DNA from: Proteiniphilum sp. UBA4084
GTDB lineage: Bacteria; Bacteroidota; Bacteroidia; Bacteroidales; Dysgonomonadaceae
DNA: 19,706 nt
Assembly (NCBI GenBank): GCA_002383605.1
Contig: DFYK01000009.1
Coordinates: 1-19,706 of the forward strand
Direction: 5' to 3'
The position numbers were made by a program, and so were the translations under genes. The notes below the pieces were generated by a model, which worked only from the letters and a program-made list of their open reading frames with translations, was not told the DNA's origin and ran no database searches. This document shows, piece by piece, positions 1 through 7,105 of this stretch (position 1 is its first letter; each line of letters starts with the position of its first letter).

Positions 1-1511
1 ATGGAACCTATACCGTGAGATTTGGGGTACAGACCCGGGGGGGAGTAGTGTACGGCGAACCCGCCACATTTATTATCCAGGATTTTTATGCCGGTTTTGT
101 GACCAATGAGCTCTGGACTTTGTTGACCGGTGGTGTGGGTGCCTCCAAAATGTGGATCCCCGACAATGGCAAATATGGTCTGGCTCCCGGAGAGCTCTCT
201 TACGCCGATCCGGGCGGAACCGTGGAATGGAACAACTGGTCCCCCAACTGGGAACCGGCTGCCGGATTTACGATGGCAGCAGGCGATAATCCCATCTGGG
301 AAAGCAGCATGACCTTCGACCTGATCAATGGTGCCAATGTATCGATTGACGATCGTTCCTCCGGTGGTGTAGGCCAAAAGAAGGGTTCTTTTATGCTGAA
401 TACCGATGCACATACCATCACTTTTACCGATGCAGACCTGCTTCACACTTCCGGATGGAGCCATATGACAAGCAACTGGAAAAAGGATCTGAAGATCCTC
501 ACGTTGACGGAAAACCAGTTGAGAATCGGTATCCTGCGTCAAAAAGACACCTCCGGCGAGGACCCCTGGTGGATCATCTGGAACTATGTGAACAAGGAAT
601 ATGCCGACAATTACGAAGCACCGGCACAAGAGATTTTCCCGACATTACCCGACGACTGGAGGGACTATGTGGAACCCAAGACCAACCTGGTGACTACCTA
701 TAAGCTTTCCGACGACAAGCCTTTCGACTGGTGTAATCTCGACGGCTCTCAGAAGGGAATTGCAAACATCGCTGCCCGCAGCGGTGTGGAAGAAGTGACG
801 CTTGTACTCAATAGCGGTACGAGTGATTACACCCTTATCGATATAGCCGGCGTGGAATACAAAGGGAAATATACCCTGAACAATGAGGGTATCTATACTT
901 TTAGCAATGCACTTCCCGAGATCCAGCTTTCCGCAGATGGAAGAGCGATCTTCAAGAGCAATCCCGACCGGACACTGCGTATCATGTCGTATGAGACCAG
1001 TGATTTTACTGGCGGACTCACCGACCTTTGGCTGGCGAGCAAGGAACTCGATGACCAGGGGAATCTCTACCAGTACATGGGATATCATTTTGTAGCACAA
1101 ACTGCCGGTGCAGTGAAGTCCTACAAGGCAACCATGCACTTCTTTGATCTCGGTTGGATCTTCACCGTATCGGAGCCACTCTTTATTTCCGGTGATGGTG
1201 AATTTACCTTTGTCATCACAGGAGCAAGCGATGCTCCTCAAGGCTTGTATCTCGATATCCAGAAAATATTGAAAGAGAATCCCAACATGGATGTCGCCAT
1301 CAAGGATATCAAGGTAGATGGAGCCTCCATTTCATTTGATGATACAGTAATAGACCGCGGTATTGGCGATGATGATACTACCGCCCGGCGTTATATCCTC
1401 AACCCTTGGGGTGCTACTGCTGGCGATGCACCCAAGTATGTGTTCAGTTCAACCATCGCAGTGACGGTTGCAGTCAAGATGGATAATGGCACTCCTTTCA
1501 TTGTGGAATAA
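1..1511 (+). CDS. PKD-type PUL surface glycan-binding protein, C-terminal part (5' truncated)
   Basis: The reading frame is open from the left edge (first full codon at base 3, reading G-T-Y-T-V-R-F-G-V), so the start lies outside the window; the GTG at 15 is internal. The first residues look like the last strand of a PKD/Ig-like domain. A Trp- and Gly-rich region follows (about bases 80-610, with motifs such as WTLLTGG, KMWIPDNGKYG and VEWNNWSPNW), then a second region opening with TYKLSDDKPFDWCNLDG. The last part (about 1110-1340) holds SYKATMHFFDLGW, SGDGEFTF and an LDI...VAIKDIKVDG stretch that also occurs in both modules of the next protein. No catalytic motif is visible. Related proteins in Bacteroidetes PULs are outer-membrane lipoproteins encoded after SusC/SusD and are thought to bind glycan at the surface. 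That role is inferred from this architecture and from the GH5 and GH43 genes downstream. Confidence 0.72.
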   Translation, partial: GTYTVRFGVQTRGGVVYGEPATFIIQDFYAGFVTNELWTLLTGGVGASKMWIPDNGKYGLAPGELSYADPGGTVEWNNWSPNWEPAAGFTMAAGDNPIWESSMTFDLINGANVSIDDRSSGGVGQKKGSFMLNTDAHTITFTDADLLHTSGWSHMTSNWKKDLKILTLTENQLRIGILRQKDTSGEDPWWIIWNYVNKEYADNYEAPAQEIFPTLPDDWRDYVEPKTNLVTTYKLSDDKPFDWCNLDGSQKGIANIAARSGVEEVTLVLNSGTSDYTLIDIAGVEYKGKYTLNNEGIYTFSNALPEIQLSADGRAIFKSNPDRTLRIMSYETSDFTGGLTDLWLASKELDDQGNLYQYMGYHFVAQTAGAVKSYKATMHFFDLGWIFTVSEPLFISGDGEFTFVITGASDAPQGLYLDIQKILKENPNMDVAIKDIKVDGASISFDDTVIDRGIGDDDTTARRYILNPWGATAGDAPKYVFSSTIAVTVAVKMDNGTPFIVE

Positions 1512-1554
1512 GTGACAGCATTGCTGGATAAACGATAATAAAAAAAATAATTGT

Positions 1555-3645
1555 ATGAATTTAAAATATATATCAGCCATTCTCTTACTGGCAGCCGGTC
1601 TGTTTGCTACTTCGTGTGATGTGGAGGAGGATTATCCCATCAGAACCGGAGAGATTATTTCCGAGATTACCACAGGAGCTGCCAGTGTGACCGCGATTGC
1701 CGCGGAAGTGACAGGTACCGTGAAAGACCTTACACTGGTTTCGTCCGGTTCCTACGAAGTGGGTGCCTACTACGGGACCGCCGCCGACCCTACCACTGCA
1801 GGCAGCAAGCGAAGCGGCAGTGTGGATGAAAATGGAAATGTGGTCACCGCGATTACCGGACTTACTACCGGCACAACCTATTATTATGCTACCTATGTAA
1901 CCCTGCAGGATAAAGTAACCAAATTCGGCGATGTCAAATCGTTTGTGGCAACCGCAGCGAAAGTTACGACAAAAGAGGCAGCTGAGATCACAAGCAGCAA
2001 GGCGATCTTCACGGCCGATATTACCGGCACCGAAGGCCTCGATCCATTTGAAACAGGTATAAAGATTTCTCTCTCTGCCGACGATGTCACCTCCGGTATC
2101 ACCCGCGAACTGGGTGAAGTAAACGGTCTGTTACCGGGAACCACCTATCATTATGCGGCATTTGCCCGGATTGGCGACGGCTATGTGTATGGTGAAACCA
2201 AAACGGTGACAACGCTCACACAACAGGTGGAGTATGTGGATCTGGGGCTGAGCATGATGTGGGCCCAAACCAACATCGGGGCAGACAGTGAGTCGGAGGC
2301 TGGTACGCTGTTTGGTTATGGTGACCAGACTGCCATGATGACCTCTGCCAAGCTGGAAGATTACACTGCTTCCGATATAGCAGGAACCGTGGATGATCTC
2401 ATTTATAACCTGGATCTGGATGGAGATTCTCCCATGAAGAGCCAGATGCCCACCCATGCCCAGATAGCGGAACTGGTGAAGAACACCACGCAACAGTGGA
2501 CCACCATTGCAGGTGTGCAGGGTATGCGATTTACAGCAAAAAACGGAAACAGCATTTTCCTTCCTGTAACCGGTTATCGGAACGGTGAAACAATGGTCGC
2601 CGACGTTACCGGTTATTACTGGAGCGGCAGTGTAAGTTCTGTCCATGGCGACTACGCCAATACGTTGACATTTAATGGCTCATCCGCAAAAACCGGTTTT
2701 TCCAAACGCAGTCTGGGCCTTGCCGTTCGCTCGGTGCGTGCCTATGCGGAGGTGAATCCCGAATCGGGCAAGCTGGTCTTTGGCGATATTGAAGGCAATG
2801 GTCGGTTACGGATCGAGATTTATAACGAATTTGGCGCTACAGCAAGCAATCCGCCCATCGATCCTTCATCCATCAAGTTTGCCAAGAACATGGTTGTTTC
2901 ATTTAGCCTCACCGGTATTACCGGTAATCTGAAGAGCAACGCAGCAGGTTCCTATGTGGCAGGTCTCGAGTACTCCGACCCAAGCTGGGGGGTGAACTAT
3001 TGGTCCAACCTCTCCATGGGTAAATATGAAGCCATGGTCACCGGTGACGGCACCTATACCGTGTGGATGGAAGTCGCATCGAAGGCCAATGGCGCCATCG
3101 TGTTCTGTGTGGATATCGCCGGTCTGGGGGCCGACATCGACGACTGGTCGAAGGTAGGAGTGAATGTAAACACCATCAAACTTGATGCCGATGTGGAACA
3201 GGCCGTGAATCAATCCATTGTAAACTTCAACAACAAAGATGGAAACGGAGTGGATGGTCGCATTGAGATTTACAACGAGTACAGCAGCTCCGGTGCTGCA
3301 GCTCCTGGCGCCTATAACAGCAGCATGAAGTTCAATGGCATGATGCTGGTCGACTTTACCCTCAGTGGTGTGAACGGAAACCTGGTGGAGGGTGCATCGG
3401 CAAGTTATCGGACCGAGCTGAGCTATGCCGATCAAAGCTGGGATCCCAGTTACTGGGGTGGGGCCAGCTATGGTGGTGCCACCGTTACAGGTGACGGTAC
3501 CTATCAGGTTTACACTTATCTGAAAGGTAACAGCGAAGGTGCTGTGGTCTGGACCATTGAGTTGTACAACCTCTGGGTGCAGCTGGCAGATCCATCCAAA
3601 GTAAATGTAACCATCAATAAGGTGATTACCCCTGGAAAGTATTGA
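1555..3645 (+). CDS. Multidomain PUL lipoprotein: FN3-like x2, FISUMP-like, two tandem C-terminal modules
   Basis: This 696-residue protein has a lipoprotein signal peptide (MNLKYISAILLLAAGLFATSC) with its lipobox Cys at residue 21 and acidic residues after it, which suggests outer-membrane surface export. Residues about 30-130 and 133-222 look like two Ig/FN3-type domains (G-TTYYYATYV and PGTTYHYAAFARIGDG strands). Residues about 225-398 resemble the FISUMP family of Bacteroidetes/Fibrobacter: VDLGLSMMWAQTNIGA opening, FLPVTGYRNG, YYWSGS and a final LAVRSVRA. The C-terminal part contains two copies of one module (about 403-543 and 555-696), each with RIEIYNE, (S/M)KF, GNL, W, TGDGTY and a VN(V/I)..I ending. 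No catalytic residues are recognisable. It starts 43 bases after the preceding gene behind an A-rich leader and ends 32 bases before the GH5 gene, so it is in the PUL operon. A surface glycan-binding protein is the likely role; the ligand is unknown. Confidence 0.75.
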   Translation: MNLKYISAILLLAAGLFATSCDVEEDYPIRTGEIISEITTGAASVTAIAAEVTGTVKDLTLVSSGSYEVGAYYGTAADPTTAGSKRSGSVDENGNVVTAITGLTTGTTYYYATYVTLQDKVTKFGDVKSFVATAAKVTTKEAAEITSSKAIFTADITGTEGLDPFETGIKISLSADDVTSGITRELGEVNGLLPGTTYHYAAFARIGDGYVYGETKTVTTLTQQVEYVDLGLSMMWAQTNIGADSESEAGTLFGYGDQTAMMTSAKLEDYTASDIAGTVDDLIYNLDLDGDSPMKSQMPTHAQIAELVKNTTQQWTTIAGVQGMRFTAKNGNSIFLPVTGYRNGETMVADVTGYYWSGSVSSVHGDYANTLTFNGSSAKTGFSKRSLGLAVRSVRAYAEVNPESGKLVFGDIEGNGRLRIEIYNEFGATASNPPIDPSSIKFAKNMVVSFSLTGITGNLKSNAAGSYVAGLEYSDPSWGVNYWSNLSMGKYEAMVTGDGTYTVWMEVASKANGAIVFCVDIAGLGADIDDWSKVGVNVNTIKLDADVEQAVNQSIVNFNNKDGNGVDGRIEIYNEYSSSGAAAPGAYNSSMKFNGMMLVDFTLSGVNGNLVEGASASYRTELSYADQSWDPSYWGGASYGGATVTGDGTYQVYTYLKGNSEGAVVWTIELYNLWVQLADPSKVNVTINKVITPGKY
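2761..3642 (+). repeat. Coding tandem duplication: two copies of a ~140-residue beta-rich module
   Basis: Two consecutive modules (bases about 2761-3183 and 3217-3642) align along their whole length at protein level. Shared landmarks are RIEIYNE, a V.F.L.G..GNL strand, (G/A)SY...L.Y.D.SW..(N/S)YW, TGDGTY.V and a G.(I/V)V......DI/EL stretch. The GDG codons lie at 3043 and 3490, 447 bases apart. DNA identity is modest, so this is an old, diverged duplication. Aromatic residues in the SW..YW segment could form a ligand surface, but this is inference. Confidence 0.75.
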
Positions 3646-3677
3646 CTTTATAAACAGTGACAATTCAGTATAATCGT

Positions 3678-5375
3678 ATGAAGAAATTCCCAGAAAAAAT
3701 GAATATTCCTTTGCTGCTTGTACTTTTTGTTTGCATGATAGCCTGCTCCGGTGAAGATGAGCCGGTCACACCGGAAATCATACCGGCCCGGTCGGAAATG
3801 ATTTTTTCAAAAACAGGTGGAAGCGAGATACTGTCTGTCAAATCAAATGTTACACTGGAAGTGAGAAGCAATGAGGAAAGCTGGTGCCGGGTGGCGCCAG
3901 CTCCCTCTTCTTCCGATGCCGTATATCGCTATACGGTGACGGCAGATGCCAATCCAAATACCAATGACCGTTCGACTACGATAACAGTAAAAGGAGGCAA
4001 CATTATCCAAACTGTAAGCGTGGTTCAAACCGCTACTGATGGATTGAGTATCACGCCAACTACATTCAATGATGTGACCGGAGAGGGCGCCCAAATTGAA
4101 ATCACGTTGACGGCAAATGGTACGGTTACCGTTACCTGCAACGATAGCTGGATTACCGAAGTACCCACTCGTGCTGCTATGACGGAACAAACCTTGATCT
4201 TCAACGTGGCTGCCAACTATGGCGATCCTCGCACGGGAAGTATCACCTTCACGTTGGGCGATCTTACGGAAACTGTAACTGTGAATCAGTTGGCATTTGA
4301 TTTTACAGGCATTGGCATGGAGAGCGACGCCCTGGTACTGGCGGCCAAAATGTACGCGGGTTGGAATATAGGGAACACACTCGAAGCAATTGGGGGAGAA
4401 ACAGCCTGGGGAAATCCCAAGATCACGGCAGACTATGTGGTAAAAATCAAACAGCTCGGTTTTAATGCCATCCGTATTCCTTGCTCGTGGAATCAGTATA
4501 TTGAAAATGCGGAAACCTATCAAATCAGGGAAAGTTGGTTAGATCGTGTCAATGAGGTTGTGGGTTATTGTGTAGCCAACGACATGTATGCCATCGTCAA
4601 CATCCATTGGGATGGAGGTTGGCTGGAAAATAACTGTACACCCGACAAGCAGGAGGAGAACAACCGGAAGCAACACGCTTTGTGGACGCAGATCGCCAAC
4701 AGGTTGAACCACTACGACGAGCATCTGCTTTTTGCCGGCACCAACGAGCCCAACGTGGACACCGCCCAGAAGATGGTTGTGCTGAAAAGCTACCTGCAGA
4801 CCTTCATCGATGCGGTGCGTGCCACAGGTGGAAACAACGCTGTCCGCAACCTGATTGTGCAAGGACCCAATACCGATATCGACATGACCCACAACCTGTT
4901 TGGCGGTATGCCGACCGATGTGGTGCCCAATCGCTTGATGGCCGAGGTGCATTACTACAATCCCTGGACATTCTGCGGGTTGGAACAGGATGAAACCTGG
5001 GGCAGGAAGGCTTACTACTGGGGCGTTTTTATGGTAAGCGGCTCCGATAGGAATGCTCTCTCGGGTGATGAGACCGAGATGAAGTCCTTGTTCGGCAAGA
5101 TGAAGACAAAGTTCGTGGACAAAGGCATCCCGGTGATCCTGGGTGAATATGGTGCCATCACCATTCGCACCGGCCTGGATGTAAATCAGGAAGCACACGA
5201 CAAGTCGCGCAACCTCTACGACGAAACGGTAACCCGTGAAGCCAAGAATCACGGATTGGTGCCTTTCTATTGGGAGACGGGCAAGGTGGTGAATCGCAAT
5301 ACGGGTGAAATAAAGGACCATTATGCCATAGCCGGCATCCTGAAAGGAGCAGAAACTGGAAAATATCCCTTTTAA
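3678..5375 (+). CDS. BACON-BACON-GH5 endo-glucanase lipoprotein (GH5_4-like)
   Basis: Predicted cell-surface endo-beta-glucanase of glycoside hydrolase family 5, 565 residues. I chose the ATG at 3678 because it gives a lysine-bearing n-region before the hydrophobic core and the lipobox (CMIAC, then SGEDE); an upstream GTG at 3657 and an ATG at 3699 are alternatives. Two BACON-type beta-sandwich domains occupy about residues 30-118 and 119-206. The GH5 barrel (about 215-555) shows GWNIGNTLEA, WGNP, GFNAIRIPCSW and VNIHWDGG, acid/base Glu357 in TNEPN, HYYNPW, and nucleophile Glu490 in LGEYGA. The GNTL...WGNP signature suggests subfamily 4, whose members cut beta-1,4-glucans including xyloglucan; BoGH5A of the Bacteroides ovatus xyloglucan locus is also a BACON-GH5 protein. 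The substrate here is inferred. It lies 32 bases after the binding-protein gene and 37 before the GH43 gene, consistent with one operon. Confidence 0.9.
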   Translation: MKKFPEKMNIPLLLVLFVCMIACSGEDEPVTPEIIPARSEMIFSKTGGSEILSVKSNVTLEVRSNEESWCRVAPAPSSSDAVYRYTVTADANPNTNDRSTTITVKGGNIIQTVSVVQTATDGLSITPTTFNDVTGEGAQIEITLTANGTVTVTCNDSWITEVPTRAAMTEQTLIFNVAANYGDPRTGSITFTLGDLTETVTVNQLAFDFTGIGMESDALVLAAKMYAGWNIGNTLEAIGGETAWGNPKITADYVVKIKQLGFNAIRIPCSWNQYIENAETYQIRESWLDRVNEVVGYCVANDMYAIVNIHWDGGWLENNCTPDKQEENNRKQHALWTQIANRLNHYDEHLLFAGTNEPNVDTAQKMVVLKSYLQTFIDAVRATGGNNAVRNLIVQGPNTDIDMTHNLFGGMPTDVVPNRLMAEVHYYNPWTFCGLEQDETWGRKAYYWGVFMVSGSDRNALSGDETEMKSLFGKMKTKFVDKGIPVILGEYGAITIRTGLDVNQEAHDKSRNLYDETVTREAKNHGLVPFYWETGKVVNRNTGEIKDHYAIAGILKGAETGKYPF

Positions 5376-5412
5376 AGACCGGATAGAAGATGCTTCAACA
5401 AAATAAATATGT

Positions 5413-7014
5413 ATGCTTATGCGGAAATTCAATTTGGTTCAAACGGCTATTTGTATGGTTGCCATTTTATGCATGGCGACCACCTTACAGGCTCAAAGCG
5501 GCTATAAAAATCCGATCATCAGGGGATTTAATCCCGATCCGAGTGTGTGCCGGGTGAACGACGACTTTTACCTGGTGACTTCTTCTTTCGAATATTTTCC
5601 CGGATTACCCATTTACCACAGCAAAGATCTCGTCAACTGGCAACAAATAGGTCACTGTCTGACCCGTGATTCCCAACTTCCGTTGCAGAAAGCACCTGCC
5701 TCAGCAGGCTTGTACGCGCCATCGCTGCGTTATCATGATGGGTTGTTCTATGTGATCTGCACCAATGTGTCGGGTGGCGGAAATTTCTTCTGTACCGCCA
5801 CAGATCCTGCCGGTCCGTGGAGTGACCCCATATGGGTAGCTATCAACAGCATCGATCCCGATATCTTTTGGGACGACGGCAGAACCTATTTTGTGACGCA
5901 GGGAAATGAAGGCATCCGGGTGACCGAAATCGACATAAAGACAGGGAAAACAGTGGCGCCCGAACGCCTTGTCTGGGGAGGTATCGGTGGACGCTTCCCG
6001 GAGGCTCCCCACATTTACAAAAAAGATGGCTATTATTATCTGATGCTGGGAGAAGGAGGTACCGAATACATGCACAGCGTGACCATCGGGCGGAGCAAAG
6101 ATCTCTTCGGTCCCTATGAATCCTGTCCGCTTAATCCGATCCTTACCCACGCCAATCGGCGGGGACAGGCCAACCGGATCCAGGGTGTGGGACACGGAGA
6201 CATGGTGCAGACGCAGGATGGTTCCTGGTGGATGGTGTTTCTTGGCTTTCGGGTCACACACCAATGGGCTTATTATCATGTGCTCGGACGGGAGACTTTC
6301 CTGGCGCCGGTGGACTGGCCAAACGGTGGATGGCCCCAGGTGAATGGAAATGGTACCGTCTCACTGGAGATGCATGTACCCACACTGCCCCTTCAGCCGT
6401 TTGAAAAAACTCCCGTTAGAACCGATTTCAATGATGAAAAACTGAACTTCGACTGGCAATATCTACGCAATCCCATCAGAGAACATTATTCCCTGACTGA
6501 AAAGAAAGGATATTTGCGAATCACCGCATCTCCTCATACCCTGAACGATGCTGACGCTGTGTCCATGGTATGCAGAAGACAGACTGAGCATGATTTTATG
6601 GCTGCAACCGAGCTGGAATTCAATTCATCGAAAGAGAACGAAGAGGCCGGGATGACCTTGATACAAAACAATGCCCATCATTACGACCTGCTATTCAGAA
6701 AATCAGGCAACAAAAGGATGGTGCAGTTGCGTGTTTGCGTGGGATCGCTCTCATTTATCGCGGCCGAGAAATTAGTGAACGCGAACAGGATATTGCTCAA
6801 AATTACAGGCACCCCCGATCAATATACATTTATCTGTGCCGATCCACAAAAAAAGGAAGAGTTGGTATTGGGTAAACAGGATACACGCTACCTGAGCACC
6901 GAAGTGGCCGGCGGATTTACCGGTGTCATGATCGGGTTGTATGCTTCATCCAATGGTAAACCGAGTAGTGCCAAAGCTTATTTCGACTGGTTTGATTATC
7001 AGGCGAAAGAATAA
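5413..7014 (+). CDS. Exported GH43 beta-xylosidase/alpha-L-arabinofuranosidase
   Basis: This 533-residue exo-acting enzyme has a cleavable signal peptide (about residues 1-28, hydrophobic core IC-MVAILCMATTL then QAQ) and no lipobox, so it is probably periplasmic. The five-bladed propeller has the GH43 triad: Asp42 in GFNPDPS (base), Asp148 in IDPDIFWDD (pKa modulator) and Glu197 in FPEAPH (acid). From about residue 335 a C-terminal concanavalin-like beta-sandwich of the GH43_C2 type follows. The opening (NPDPSVCRVNDDFYLVTSSF, FPGLPIYHSKDL, DSQLPL) fits the GH43 subfamily 10-12 group, which holds xylosidases and arabinofuranosidases. Enzymes of this kind remove arabinose or xylose decorations; beside a GH5_4-like gene this could mean arabinosylated xyloglucan, but the linkage cannot be read from sequence. 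It is the last gene of the operon and is followed by a hairpin terminator. Confidence 0.88.
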   Translation: MLMRKFNLVQTAICMVAILCMATTLQAQSGYKNPIIRGFNPDPSVCRVNDDFYLVTSSFEYFPGLPIYHSKDLVNWQQIGHCLTRDSQLPLQKAPASAGLYAPSLRYHDGLFYVICTNVSGGGNFFCTATDPAGPWSDPIWVAINSIDPDIFWDDGRTYFVTQGNEGIRVTEIDIKTGKTVAPERLVWGGIGGRFPEAPHIYKKDGYYYLMLGEGGTEYMHSVTIGRSKDLFGPYESCPLNPILTHANRRGQANRIQGVGHGDMVQTQDGSWWMVFLGFRVTHQWAYYHVLGRETFLAPVDWPNGGWPQVNGNGTVSLEMHVPTLPLQPFEKTPVRTDFNDEKLNFDWQYLRNPIREHYSLTEKKGYLRITASPHTLNDADAVSMVCRRQTEHDFMAATELEFNSSKENEEAGMTLIQNNAHHYDLLFRKSGNKRMVQLRVCVGSLSFIAAEKLVNANRILLKITGTPDQYTFICADPQKKEELVLGKQDTRYLSTEVAGGFTGVMIGLYASSNGKPSSAKAYFDWFDYQAKE

Positions 7015-7053
7015 GGCCACAGCTAAAAGCGAAATAGATCCAGCTTTCCATAA

Positions 7054-7085
7054 AAAAGGATGCATCCGATAGGATGCATCCTTTT
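7054..7085. terminator. Bidirectional intrinsic terminator between GH43 and M16 protease genes
   Basis: A perfect stem, GGATGCATCC at 7058-7067 and again at 7072-7081 (the sequence is its own reverse complement), closes a GATA loop. It is extended by AAAA (7054-7057) pairing with TTTT (7082-7085). The A tract and T tract let it work from either side. It sits between the convergent stops at 7014 and 7106, as expected for a shared terminator. Confidence 0.9.
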
Positions 7086-7105
7086 GCATATTATATATCC
7101 GAAGT

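Noticed and set aside
645..1241. A 198-codon minus-strand open frame opposite the first gene
   Set aside because: It is antisense to a convincing PUL surface protein and has no motif, signal peptide or plausible leader.
2899..3663. A 254-codon minus-strand open frame opposite the lipoprotein gene
   Set aside because: It lies wholly antisense to a well-supported coding gene, has His- and Gly-rich low-sense composition and no recognisable motif; it is a mirror of the plus-strand codon use.
4539..5432. A 297-codon minus-strand open frame opposite the GH5 gene
   Set aside because: It is antisense to a gene with intact catalytic motifs, has no domain pattern and runs into the GH43 start; an artefact of codon bias.
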